DNA from: Bacteroidaceae bacterium
Lineage (GTDB): Bacteria > Bacteroidota > Bacteroidia > Bacteroidales > Bacteroidaceae
Length of the DNA stretch: 64,000 nt
Assembly (NCBI GenBank): GCA_017541025.1
Contig: JAFXZY010000002.1
Location: forward strand, 62,001 to 126,000
Direction: 5' to 3'
Every line of letters starts with the position of its first letter. The stretch's first letter is position 1. The translations under genes and the position numbers were made by a program. Positions 38,162 to 46,518 of this stretch are shown here, in pieces. Under the pieces are notes generated by a model. The model was not told the origin of the DNA, did no database searches, and worked only from the letters and a program-made list of their open reading frames with translations.

Positions 38162-39420
38162 ATCTTAAAACCAACTTTTTTCAGGTCTTCCCAGAAGGCA
38201 GGATAGCTTTTGCTTACCACCTCGGGGTTGTTGATGCGCAGGCTGCCCAACTTCATGGCGCAAGGGGCAAAGGCCATAGCCATACGGTGATCCTCGTAGG
38301 TATCAATGGATGGGTTTTCCTGAGCCTCGCAGCGTTCGCCGTTCCAGTAAAGGATGCTGTCGTCCTGTTCCTGAATGTCATAGCCTAATTTGCGCAGCTC
38401 CGTTCGTAAGGCACGGATGCGGTCTGTCTCTTTTATCTTCAGACTCTGCAAGCCCGTAAAGCGGAATGGAATCCCCAACATAGCGCAGGTAACCACAAGG
38501 GTCTGAGCCAGATCGGGCTGGTTCACAAAGTCGTAATCCATGCTGCTGCAGGGAGTTCCGCTACGCGAGAGTCTTACGCGCTCTGCACCTTCCGCATCTT
38601 TCTCGAAGGTGGTTTCTATGCCCAACGGGCGGAATATCTGGCTGATAGCCGAGTCCCCTTGCAGACTCTTGGCAAAGAGCGCAGGCAACACCATGCAGGG
38701 AGCCTTATCCTCCGTCAGCGCCATCATCTGATACCAGTAGCTGCTGGCACTCCAGTCATTCTCTATAAGATAAGGTATAGTTTGGTAGCCGCCAGGCATC
38801 ACCTTCAGTTCGTGGTCCGATGTCCATACAGCTTTAGCGCCAAAGTCGCGCATAATGCTCAGCGTCATCTCTATGTAAGGCCTACTTACCACATTCCCCG
38901 TTAGCGTCAGCATGAGTCCCTCCTCCATTACGGGACCTATCATCAGCAGGGCACTGATGTACTGGCTGCTCACATTGCCGGGCAGTTCCAAATGCCCGCC
39001 TTTGTGCCTGCCACCTGTGATGCGCAGGGGTGGGAAACCCTCCTCGCCGGCATATTCCACTTGGGCACCCAACAGCCTGAGGGCTTCCACCAGAATCCCT
39101 ATGGGACGGTGGCGCATACGCTCCGTTCCTGTAATGATGTGCGTGCCAGGTGCCACGCTCAGGTAAGCTGTCAGGAAGCGCATAGCCGTTCCAGCCGCCA
39201 TAATGTCGATGGTATCAGGCATTTCTGTAAGGGCGCGAACCATCACAAACGTGTCGTCGCAGTCCGAAATGTTCTTGAGAACAGTTCCGAAAGACTCTTT
39301 TTCTAACCTTCCGCCGCTTGCCAGCGCGTGAATGATAAGAGCCCTATTGCTGATGCTTTTGCTGGCTGGAAGAATCACTTCGGCCTGCATATTTTGGGGA
39401 GGGAAAAGGTTTATGGCCAT
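38155..39420 (-). CDS. aroA: 3-phosphoshikimate 1-carboxyvinyltransferase (EPSP synthase)
   Basis: 421 residues. Shikimate pathway enzyme that joins PEP to shikimate-3-phosphate. Visible features include the substrate motif LPASKSISNRALI near the N-terminus, the MAAGTAMRFLTAYL region, RMRHRPIGILVEALRLLGA, and KIKETDRIRALRTELRKLG with DHRMAMAFA near the C-terminus. It has a full consensus promoter that overlaps the divergent tRNA promoter. It is the first gene of the minus-strand run ending at tsaE. Confidence 0.96.
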   Translation of the reverse strand: MAINLFPPQNMQAEVILPASKSISNRALIIHALASGGRLEKESFGTVLKNISDCDDTFVMVRALTEMPDTIDIMAAGTAMRFLTAYLSVAPGTHIITGTERMRHRPIGILVEALRLLGAQVEYAGEEGFPPLRITGGRHKGGHLELPGNVSSQYISALLMIGPVMEEGLMLTLTGNVVSRPYIEMTLSIMRDFGAKAVWTSDHELKVMPGGYQTIPYLIENDWSASSYWYQMMALTEDKAPCMVLPALFAKSLQGDSAISQIFRPLGIETTFEKDAEGAERVRLSRSGTPCSSMDYDFVNQPDLAQTLVVTCAMLGIPFRFTGLQSLKIKETDRIRALRTELRKLGYDIQEQDDSILYWNGERCEAQENPSIDTYEDHRMAMAFAPCAMKLGSLRINNPEVVSKSYPAFWEDLKKVGFKIC

Positions 39421-39453
39421 CCTTTCTATTGCAATTTATATCTATTTTGAGTA

Positions 39454-39484
39454 CAAAAGTACACAAAAATTTGCAAGTAACAAA
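39454..39484 (-). promoter_or_regulatory. Consensus promoter for aroA, overlapping the tRNA promoter
   Basis: Minus strand: TTTG (39484-39481), exactly 19 bp, then TACTTTTG (39461-39454). The -33 box lies inside the spacer of the divergent tRNA-Pro promoter. Confidence 0.85.
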
Positions 39485-39501
39485 AAAATGCCCTACCTTT
39501 G
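39470..39501 (+). promoter_or_regulatory. Consensus promoter for tRNA-Pro
   Basis: TTTG (39470-39473), 20 bp, then TACCTTTG (39494-39501), 29 bp before the mature tRNA 5' end. Confidence 0.85.
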
Positions 39502-39530
39502 CAGCGCGATTCTGAGAAATCGTTAAGGAA

Positions 39531-39603
39531 CGGGATGTAGCGCAGTTGGTAGCGCACACGTCTGGGGGGCGCGAGGTCGCAAGTTCGAGTCTTGTCATCC
39601 CGA
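39531..39603 (+). tRNA. tRNA-Pro (anticodon GGG)
   Basis: 73 nt. The acceptor stem CGGGATG pairs with CATCCCG with discriminator A; D-arm GCGC/GCGC; anticodon loop CTGGGGG with GGG at positions 34-36; T-arm GCAAG-TTCGAGT-CTTGT. CCA is not encoded. The anticodon stem CACGT/GCGCG has an A-C mismatch and a U-G pair, which is unusual. It is flanked by its own promoter and terminator. Confidence 0.93.
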
Positions 39604-39610
39604 CCTAAAG

Positions 39611-39645
39611 AAAAGAGCGAAGCACAAATGCCTCGCTCTTTTTTT
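39611..39645. terminator. Bidirectional terminator for tRNA-Pro and the BspA-like gene
   Basis: AAAAGAGCGA (39611-39620) pairs perfectly with TCGCTCTTTT (39633-39642), with a T-run on the plus side and an A-rich stretch for the minus side. Confidence 0.88.
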
Positions 39646-39655
39646 TGTTTAGCGG

Positions 39656-41581
39656 TTAGTGGTTATAGAGCACCTTCTTTCCGCCAACGATGTTAATGCC
39701 CTTCGCAGGTTTACTCAGGCACTGGCCAGAAAGATTATAGATATTCTCTTGAACCTCTTGAACTCCTTGAACCTCTTGAACCTCTTGAACTCCTTGAACC
39801 TCCTTTATTCCAGTCACTATATCTGCTGAAAAGTAGCCGGGATTGCCGGCAACGTCAGGGTGAGCATAGAGCAGGTTATTGTGGTTCTCGTCGTAGCGGG
39901 TACCGTTGTCGCCAGTCAGTTTCGTGCAGTTGGTGAACATGTTGCCGTAGAGATGTTCCAGCTCGTTGTACTCGAATGTTTTGTCAGCTGCCCAATCGTT
40001 TTTGCAGACGATAGTCGTTAGGTTGGTGCAACCGGCAAACATCTCGGAGGTCTGGTACAGGCTCTCACCCGTAAAGTCCGTCAGGTCGATGATAGTCAGG
40101 CTTGTGCAGCCCTTGAACATCTCACTGCAAGCACTGACTTTCTTTGTCTTGAAATGTCCCAGGTCGAGCGAGGTCAGCGAAGTACAGTTTTCAAACATTT
40201 TCATAAAGTCGCGCGAACCTGATGTATCGAAGCTCTTCAGGTTTAGGCTCTTCAGCGCCTTGCATCCTTGAAACATCTGGCTCATGCCGTCCACGTACTT
40301 CGTGTCGAAGTGGCTCACGTCGATGGAAGTCAGTTTGGCACATTCTTGGAACATCGACCGCATGTCACTGACCCACTGGGTGTTGAAGTGGCTCACATCA
40401 AGAGCCTCAAGGTTCTCGCAGCCTGCGAACATCATGCGCATGTTCTGCACCAGTTGGGTGTCGAAGCCGCTCACGTCGAGTTTCTTCAGACTGCGGCAGG
40501 ACGTGAACATTTGCATCATGTCCTGACAGGTGCCAGTGTTGAAGTGGCTCACGTCGAGCGTCGTCAAGCTCTCGCACCCGCAAAACATGTTATACATTGA
40601 TGTCATGCGTGACGTGTCCCACTTGCTCACATCAAGGGTCTTCAGCGCCCTGCAGTCAAGGAAAATCTGACCTACGTTCCACACGCGACTGGTGTTCCAG
40701 GTGCTCACGTCGACGGTCTCTAAGCTGGTGCATCCGTTGAACATGTTGTCCATATAAATGACGTTGCCTGTGTTGAAGTGCTTCAGGTCGAGCGATTTCA
40801 GCTTGTAGCATCCGCTGAACATCGAGCTCATGTCCGTTACGTTGCTCGTGTCAAAGTTGCTCAGGTTGAGGCTGGTCAGATAGCCGCTTCCGGAGAACAT
40901 GCCCGACATATTGGTGACTTTCGATGTGTTGAAGTGACTCAGGTCAAGCGTAGTGACGCCCCAGCGGTCATAGCCGTCATCCATACCCATGAACATTCCA
41001 CTCATGTCGGTGACGTTTCTCGTGTCGAATCTGCTTAAGTCAAGACCCTCTAAATGGCCGCATCCGCCGAACATATAACTCATGTTAGTGACGTTGCTCG
41101 TGTTGAAGTTGCTCAGGTTGAGGCTCTCCAAACTACTACAACTACCAAACATGTTGCTCATGTTGGTGACCTTCGAGGTGTTTAAGTGGCTTACATCTAC
41201 CTGTGTGAGTTCCGTGCAGACGTAGAACATGCCGCTCATGTCGGTCACTTCACTCGTGTTCAGATACTCCATGCCCGTGATGTCCTCCACACGGGTAGCA
41301 TAGAACCAGCAGGAAGTGGAGGTGGGACGGTAGTTAGCAAATGAGGGGTCGAAGGTGGCGTGATGGATATCGTACCGGTGCTCACGCCATCCATAGAACT
41401 TATACGGATTGCGGTCCTCGTATTCAAAATTGTAGACAGTTCCCTCGCGAGAGTTTTTCTGCGTGTCGTAGTAGAACGTCAGTGTGGCGTCTTCGCTGGT
41501 GAATACGGTGTACGCTTCTTGCGCTGTGGCTGCTATAGCTGCCAACATCAACACTATTACAAATAAGCTTTTTCTCATCAT
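39656..41581 (-). CDS. BspA-family leucine-rich repeat surface protein (DUF285-type repeats)
   Basis: 641 residues with signal peptide MMRKSLFVIVLMLAAIAATAQ. About 19 tandem repeats of about 23 residues follow the pattern LDLSHFNTSKVTNMSGMFxGC, as in BspA-like adhesins and DUF285 proteins. After the repeats comes a six-fold VQE/VQG linker and a C-terminal tail IYNLSGQCLSKPAKGINIVGGKKVLYNH, similar to the tails of other secreted proteins here. A surface adhesin exported by T9SS is inferred. A dead IS982-type element lies 13 bp upstream of the start, so native promoter sequence is probably displaced. Confidence 0.88.
   Translation of the reverse strand: MMRKSLFVIVLMLAAIAATAQEAYTVFTSEDATLTFYYDTQKNSREGTVYNFEYEDRNPYKFYGWREHRYDIHHATFDPSFANYRPTSTSCWFYATRVEDITGMEYLNTSEVTDMSGMFYVCTELTQVDVSHLNTSKVTNMSNMFGSCSSLESLNLSNFNTSNVTNMSYMFGGCGHLEGLDLSRFDTRNVTDMSGMFMGMDDGYDRWGVTTLDLSHFNTSKVTNMSGMFSGSGYLTSLNLSNFDTSNVTDMSSMFSGCYKLKSLDLKHFNTGNVIYMDNMFNGCTSLETVDVSTWNTSRVWNVGQIFLDCRALKTLDVSKWDTSRMTSMYNMFCGCESLTTLDVSHFNTGTCQDMMQMFTSCRSLKKLDVSGFDTQLVQNMRMMFAGCENLEALDVSHFNTQWVSDMRSMFQECAKLTSIDVSHFDTKYVDGMSQMFQGCKALKSLNLKSFDTSGSRDFMKMFENCTSLTSLDLGHFKTKKVSACSEMFKGCTSLTIIDLTDFTGESLYQTSEMFAGCTNLTTIVCKNDWAADKTFEYNELEHLYGNMFTNCTKLTGDNGTRYDENHNNLLYAHPDVAGNPGYFSADIVTGIKEVQGVQEVQEVQGVQEVQENIYNLSGQCLSKPAKGINIVGGKKVLYNH
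39748..39801 (-). repeat. 9-bp tandem repeat encoding (VQE/VQG)6
   Basis: Six units of CTTGAACCT/CTTGAACTC (plus strand) in the BspA-like gene. Being a multiple of 3, length changes keep the frame and only alter the linker before the sorting-like tail. Confidence 0.85.
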
Positions 41582-41594
41582 TTGGTTATTTATT

Positions 41595-42617
41595 TTAACG
41601 TGAGTTCGACGAAATTTAATTGCCTATAAATTTGGTGATTAGCGAAAATTGTTGTACCTTTAAGTGCTCAATCATAAAGTAGTACAAGCAATAATCGCTA
41701 TGCTCACCGAGGACAAAGTTACGGGAATTTTCTTTATGGCGGATGAATTCTGCAAGTTTTTTGACCGTATGACGAAGAAACATACCATAGAGGCCCCTTC
41801 CAAACGGAAATATCACCGCGACGGTACGCTTTCGAAGGCGGAAGTCATGCTTATCCTGATACTTTTCCATGACTCAGGCTATCGCTGCCTCAAGCATTTC
41901 TATTTGGAGCACGTCTGCAAGCACCTCCGCCACCTCTTCCCACGTGTTGTTTCCTATAACCGCTTCGTGGAACTGGAGCGCACTGTAGCCATTCCCCTGA
42001 CAATCTTCATCAAGAAGGTGCTTTTGGGCAAATACACAGGCATCAGCTTCGTGGACAGCACTCCGCTACGTGTGTGCAAAAACCAGCGCATACACATTCA
42101 CAAGGTCTTCAGGGGCGTCGCTCAGCGAGGGAAGTGCTCAATGGGCTGGTTCTTCGGCTTCAAACTCCATCTTATCTGCAACGAGAAGGGCGAACTGCTT
42201 AACTTCATGATTACGCCTGGGGATGTGGATGACAGAAGACCGCTGGAGTACGAGGCATTCACAAAATTCCTTTACGGCAAGCTCGTGGGTGACAAGGGAT
42301 ACATCAGCAAGGACCTATTCAGAAAGCTCTTTGTGGACGGTATCCAACTCATCACCAAGCTGAAGAGCAACATGAAGGGGGCGCTGATGACCGTGTCAGA
42401 CAGAAAAGGGCGATTATCGAAACAATTAACGACGAGCTGAAGAACATCGCACAGGTGGAGCATTCCAGACACCGATGCTTTGACAACTTCTTCGTCAACA
42501 CCATATCTGCTATCGCGGCATACTGCTGCTTCCCGAAAAAACCGGCAATACAAGTCGTTAAATATTTTGATAATCAGCTTACTCTGTTCTAATCTGAATT
42601 CGTCGAACTCACGTTAA
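41595..42617 (+). mobile_element. IS982-family insertion sequence, inactive copy
   Basis: About 1.02 kb bounded by perfect 19-bp inverted repeats, TTAACGTGAGTTCGACGAA at 41595-41613 and its reverse complement at 42599-42617. It carries one transposase gene, frameshifted. I see no clear target-site duplication. A TACCTTTA -7-like box (41655-41662) precedes the transposase. Confidence 0.88.
41700..42592 (+). pseudogene. IS982-type transposase, frameshifted
   Basis: The first frame (ATG at 41700; a GTG at 41664 lies too close to the -7 box) has FVDSTPLRVCKNQRIHIHKVFRGVAQRGKCSMGWFFGFKLH and GDKGYIS, the DDE core of IS982 transposases, and stops at 42440. The third catalytic acid and the tail lie in another frame: from about 42413, [29 protein letters not shown] continues to a stop at 42590-42592. 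Compared with my memory of the family, about four codons plus one base are missing near 42400 (between SD and RK). The element should not transpose on its own. Confidence 0.87.
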
Positions 42618-42745
42618 ATATCTTTAAAGAGAATCTCTCAGATCCTATTCCTAAATGGGGCAGACAGAAAAATGTTCTGTCAGTGGCACTTGTGTCACTA
42701 TTGAACTACGCGCTCTTTGAAATATTGACACACTTAAGCCATTAA
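42617..42745 (+). pseudogene. Possible C-terminal gene fragment next to the IS
   Basis: A stop-free stretch directly after the right end of the IS reads IFKENLSDPIPKWGRQKNVLSVALVSLLNYALFEILTHLSH then stop. It has no start of its own and looks like a protein tail with a hydrophobic segment. I do not recognise it; at about 40 codons it may be chance. Confidence 0.3.
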
Positions 42746-42754
42746 GATACAAAA

Positions 42755-43897
42755 CTACCTTTGCAGAAGTATGCGCACCATCTGTTGCGCTGCCCGTTTT
42801 GGAGCACCTGGAGCACCTAATCGCTGCGCCATCAGTTCGTAGCCAGCCAACTGGTTTTCTCTGGCCTCTCTGCCTGGAAGAATGGACAGCAGATGCTGGC
42901 GCGTATTCTTCACTGTCATCTGGTGTGCCACGAGTTCGGGCACCACCTCTTTGTCGGCTACCAGATTCACTAACGAGATATACGGAATCTTGAGCATGAA
43001 CTTACGGACAAGGGAAGCAAAACGCCCCGTCTTCATGTAATAGCAAACCACCTGAGGAACACGGAAAAGGGCAGCCTCGAGGGTAGCGGTGCCGCTGGTA
43101 ACAAGAGCTGCCGTAGCGTAGCGGAGAATGTGGTACGTCTGGCCATACAGCACCTTTACATTGGCACCTTGCAGGCATTGGGCGTAATAATCGTTACTGA
43201 TGCCGGGAGCCGCAGCCAAGACCAGTTGATACGCTGTGGTGAGGGGCTGAGCCGCCTGAATCATGCGAGGCAGATTGTCGCGAATCTCCTGCTTCCTGCT
43301 CCCTGCAAGGAGGGCAATAAGGGGTCGGCTGTCCAAGCCGGCGGCCTGCCTGAACCCTTCGGCATCCATAGGATTGGCTTTCAGGAAAGCATCCACCTCA
43401 TCAACCGTAGGATTGCCCACATAATGAATAGGGTAGTGGTGTTTCTGCTCGTAGAACTCCACCTCGAAGGGGAGAATGCTGAACATCTGGTTCACATTCC
43501 GACGGATATCCTTGATGCGCCCTTCCTTCCAGGCCCATATCTTAGGTGAGATGTAATAGAAGACAGGAATCTGCGTATTATCGTGCAGGAAACGGGCCAT
43601 CTTCAGGTTGAAGCCAGGATAATCCACCAATATCACTACATTGGGGCTCCATGCCACGATATCCTCCTTGCAGTGCTTCATACCCTTTAGGATGGTACGC
43701 AAGTGCAAAGCCACGTCTATGAAACCCATATAGGCAAGGTCCTTATAGTGGCTGACCAAGGTGCCGCCCTGAGCTTGCATCTTGTCGCCTCCGAAGAAGC
43801 GGAATTCGGCCTGCGCATCCTCTTCCTTCAATGCTGCCATCAGGTGGCTGGCATGAAGGTCGCCACTGGCTTCGCCTGCTATAAGGTAATACTTCAT
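42755..43897 (-). CDS. lpxB: Lipid-A-disaccharide synthase
   Basis: 380 residues. Joins UDP-2,3-diacylglucosamine and lipid X to make lipid A disaccharide at the inner membrane. N-terminal YYLIAGEASGDLHASHLM and FGGDKMQAQGG are the LpxB signature; VDYPGFNLKMARF, ISPKIWAWKEGRI, LPFEVEFYEQ, YVGNPTVDE and the LLAGSRKQEI donor-site motif follow in order. It overlaps surE by 4 bp (ATGA), so the two are co-transcribed and probably coupled. Confidence 0.96.
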   Translation of the reverse strand: MKYYLIAGEASGDLHASHLMAALKEEDAQAEFRFFGGDKMQAQGGTLVSHYKDLAYMGFIDVALHLRTILKGMKHCKEDIVAWSPNVVILVDYPGFNLKMARFLHDNTQIPVFYYISPKIWAWKEGRIKDIRRNVNQMFSILPFEVEFYEQKHHYPIHYVGNPTVDEVDAFLKANPMDAEGFRQAAGLDSRPLIALLAGSRKQEIRDNLPRMIQAAQPLTTAYQLVLAAAPGISNDYYAQCLQGANVKVLYGQTYHILRYATAALVTSGTATLEAALFRVPQVVCYYMKTGRFASLVRKFMLKIPYISLVNLVADKEVVPELVAHQMTVKNTRQHLLSILPGREARENQLAGYELMAQRLGAPGAPKRAAQQMVRILLQR

Positions 43898-44649
43898 TTC
43901 TGTAAAGATTTCAGCGTATCTAAAGAGGGATAATAGGTCATATCCAGCGTCAATGGAGTGATGGCTGCCATGTCATGTTCCAAAGCCCAACAATCGGTAT
44001 CCTCAACCTCCGGCTCCATATTAGTGAAATGACCCGTCAGCTGGTATGTTCCAGGCACCTTGGTATCTTTCCATTCCGACTGCCAGATACCCCTTGCCAT
44101 CCTACATACAGACACCCCTTTCAGGGCAGGAACTTCGGGGAAGTTTACGTTCAGGCAGACATCCTGCGGAAGTCCGTTTTTCAGAACCCAAGATGCCACA
44201 TCTTCGACCACCTTGAGAAAGGGTTGGAAATTGCATTCCTGCTTACGGGTACGCAAGCTGAACCCAATGGATGGAATGCCCTTCATGCAACCTTCCAAAA
44301 CGCCTCCGATGGTCCCGCTGTAATGCAGGCTGATGCTGGCATTGTCGCCGTGATTAATGCCGGAAACCAATAGGTCGGGTATGTGTGGCACGACCTTCTC
44401 GTATGCCAGTTTTACACAGTCAACTGGCGTCCCGCTACATGAATAAACGAGCAGATTCTGCTCCTCCCTTTCCAGCTTCAGGGTTACTGGTACAAGAGGT
44501 GTTATAGCGCAGGCTGCACCGGACCGTGCACCATCAGGTGCAACCACCACAACCTGCCCCAAATTCAACATGCATTGGGTAAGCACATTAATGCCTTGTG
44601 CATCTAATCCGTCATCATTTGTTATCAATATCAAGGGCTGTTTTTGCAT
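43894..44649 (-). CDS. surE: 5'/3'-nucleotidase SurE
   Basis: 251 residues. Metal-dependent nucleoside monophosphate phosphatase. The metal site NDDG (N11, D12, D13) lies in ILITNDDGLDAQGI; APDGARSGAACAIT and LVSGINHGDNASISLHYSGTIGGVLEGCMKGIPSIGFS are typical. First gene of the surE-lpxB pair, with a -7 box upstream; divergent from parA. Confidence 0.95.
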   Translation of the reverse strand: MQKQPLILITNDDGLDAQGINVLTQCMLNLGQVVVVAPDGARSGAACAITPLVPVTLKLEREEQNLLVYSCSGTPVDCVKLAYEKVVPHIPDLLVSGINHGDNASISLHYSGTIGGVLEGCMKGIPSIGFSLRTRKQECNFQPFLKVVEDVASWVLKNGLPQDVCLNVNFPEVPALKGVSVCRMARGIWQSEWKDTKVPGTYQLTGHFTNMEPEVEDTDCWALEHDMAAITPLTLDMTYYPSLDTLKSLQK

Positions 44650-44670
44650 ATCTTCAGTTCATTTGCCATG

Positions 44671-44678
44671 CAAAAGTA
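44671..44678 (-). promoter_or_regulatory. -7 promoter element for surE-lpxB
   Basis: TACTTTTG on the minus strand, an exact TAnnTTTG, 21 bp from the surE start. No -33 TTTG at the expected spacing. Confidence 0.55.
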
Positions 44679-44720
44679 ATAAAAAAGTGTCAAAACTGCC
44701 CATATTCCAAAAGAAAATCA

Positions 44721-44728
44721 TATCTTCG
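44721..44728 (+). promoter_or_regulatory. -7 promoter element for parA
   Basis: TATCTTCG, one mismatch to TAnnTTTG, 31 bp before the parA ATG. Weak -33. Confidence 0.5.
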
Positions 44729-44758
44729 CACCTAATTTAGGAACGAAAACAGAATCAA

Positions 44759-45520
44759 ATGAGTAAAATCATTGCTATAGCAAATCAGAAAGGCGGTGTA
44801 GGAAAAACCACCACCTGCATGAATCTTGCTGCTTCGTTGGCAGCCTTGGAGAAGAAAGTTTTGCTAATCGACGCAGATCCGCAGGCCAATGCCTCCAGCG
44901 GTTTAGGTGTGGATGTGAACAAGATAGACGCATCCATTTACAATGCCCTGTTGGGCGAGATGGACATCCGCGATGTAATCTACACCACAGACATCAACGG
45001 CTTGGACATTATTCCCTCGCACATCAACCTTGTGGGAGCAGAAATAGAGTTGCTGAACGTAAAGCATCAGGAGCAGGTGCTGAAGAAACTGCTTGCCCCC
45101 ATTACGGATGAGTACGACTATGTGCTTATCGACTGTAGCCCCAGCCTGGGCCTTATCACCGTTAATGCGCTGACAGCCGCCGACAGTGTTATCATCCCCG
45201 TTCAGTGCGAGTACTTTGCACTGGAAGGAATCAGTAAACTGCTGAACACGATAAAGATTGTAAAGTCGAGGATGAACCCTGCCCTTGAGATAGAAGGCTT
45301 CCTGTTGACGATGTACGACAGCCGTCTGCGCCTTGCCAACCAGATATACGAGGAGGTGAAGCGCCACTTCCGCGAACTGGTATTCAAGACTGTTATCCCA
45401 CGAAACGTAAAGCTGAGCGAGGCACCCAGTCATGGTATACCTGCCATCCTGTACGATGCAGATGCTGTGGGTGCAAAAGTCCATCTGAAATTGGCTGAGG
45501 AAATTATTGAGAAAAATTAG
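44759..45520 (+). CDS. parA: Chromosome-partitioning ATPase ParA
   Basis: 253 residues. Deviant Walker [10 protein letters not shown] at 10-18, Walker A' [16 protein letters not shown], Walker [15 protein letters not shown]. Works with ParB-parS to segregate chromosome origins. First of parA-parB-DUF5683-mltD-relA/spoT, an order common in Bacteroidetes. The 92-bp gap to parB contains two heptanucleotide repeats. Confidence 0.96.
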   Translation: MSKIIAIANQKGGVGKTTTCMNLAASLAALEKKVLLIDADPQANASSGLGVDVNKIDASIYNALLGEMDIRDVIYTTDINGLDIIPSHINLVGAEIELLNVKHQEQVLKKLLAPITDEYDYVLIDCSPSLGLITVNALTAADSVIIPVQCEYFALEGISKLLNTIKIVKSRMNPALEIEGFLLTMYDSRLRLANQIYEEVKRHFRELVFKTVIPRNVKLSEAPSHGIPAILYDADAVGAKVHLKLAEEIIEKN

Positions 45521-45525
45521 GTTAT

Positions 45526-45549
45526 GAGGTTTTGGGGTTTGAGGTTTGA
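45526..45549 (+). repeat. Heptanucleotide repeat, GAGGTTT-type
   Basis: GAGGTTT, an 8-bp variant TGGGGTTT, GAGGTTT, then GAG: a mostly 7-bp spaced repeat between parA and parB. Confidence 0.5.
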
Positions 45550-45555
45550 GAAACC

Positions 45556-45587
45556 ATGGTAAATGGTAAATGGTTAAATGGTAAATG
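45556..45587 (+). repeat. Heptanucleotide repeat, ATGGTAA x 4
   Basis: Three exact ATGGTAA units and one 8-bp variant in the parA-parB gap. Confidence 0.6.
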
Positions 45588-45612
45588 TTTAGTTGTTTTA
45601 ATAATTTGAGAG

Positions 45613-46518
45613 ATGGCCATACGTAAGAAATATCAGGGTCAGGCCTTGGGAAGAGGTCTTGATGCTTTGTTGAATACAGATGCAGAGGTACAGACGGCAG
45701 GTTCGTCGAACATCTGCGAGGTGAGCGTAGAGAAGATTCAGCCCAACCCTAATCAGCCCAGACGAGACTTTGACGATGACGGTCTGCAGGAACTGGCCAA
45801 CAGTATCCGGCAAATTGGCATCATCCAACCCATCACGCTGCGCGATATGGGCAACGGAACCTACACCATCATAGCCGGTGAGAGACGTTGGAGAGCCAGT
45901 CAGCGAGCAGGACTTACCCATATTCCTGCCTACATCAGAACAGTAGATGACGAGAATATGATGGAGATGGCGCTGGTGGAGAACATTCAGCGTCAGGACC
46001 TTACGGCACTGGAGATAGCATTGGCATACCAGCATCTGATAGAGCAGTACCACCTGACACAGGAGCAGTTGAGCGACAAGGTGGGCAAGAACCGTGCTAC
46101 CGTTGCCAACTACCTGCGTCTGCTGAAACTGCCCGCACCCATTCAGATGGCGCTCAAGAACAAGGTGATAGACATGGGACATGCCCGTGCCCTCTTGGCC
46201 CTGAATGACCCCAAGGCTCAGTTGGAAGTGTTCAACGAGTTTAAGAAAGACAAAATCAGCGTTCGCAAGATAGAGGAAATGGTAAAGGAGCTGAGCGAGG
46301 GAGGAAGCGTGAAGAGCAAAGAGGGCAAGCGTATCCGCCAGAAAGGTTCTAACCTGAGCAGCGAATACGGCGCACTGCGCACCAGCCTGAGCAAATTCTT
46401 CCAGACGAAAGTCCAACTTACCTGTGCAGAGACAGGAAAGGGAAAGATTACCATCCCCTTTGCCAACGAGGAAGAACTGGAACGCATAATAGCGATTATT
46501 GACAAACTGAGAAGTTGA
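45613..46518 (+). CDS. parB: Chromosome-partitioning protein ParB
   Basis: 301 residues. CTP-switch/nuclease-like N domain with QPRRDFDDDGLQELANSI and the GERRWRASQRAG motif, VENIQRQDLTALE, then a helix-turn-helix (LSDKVGKNRATVANYLRLLKLP) and a C-terminal dimer domain. Binds parS and loads condensin. I looked for a canonical parS palindrome in the window and did not find one. The stop codon overlaps the start of the next gene. Confidence 0.96.
   Translation: MAIRKKYQGQALGRGLDALLNTDAEVQTAGSSNICEVSVEKIQPNPNQPRRDFDDDGLQELANSIRQIGIIQPITLRDMGNGTYTIIAGERRWRASQRAGLTHIPAYIRTVDDENMMEMALVENIQRQDLTALEIALAYQHLIEQYHLTQEQLSDKVGKNRATVANYLRLLKLPAPIQMALKNKVIDMGHARALLALNDPKAQLEVFNEFKKDKISVRKIEEMVKELSEGGSVKSKEGKRIRQKGSNLSSEYGALRTSLSKFFQTKVQLTCAETGKGKITIPFANEEELERIIAIIDKLRS

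Noticed and set aside
42756-42763. TACCTTTG as a plus-strand promoter
   Set aside because: It lies in the 3' end of lpxB on the opposite strand, has no -33 at 19-20 bp, and no plus-strand gene follows.
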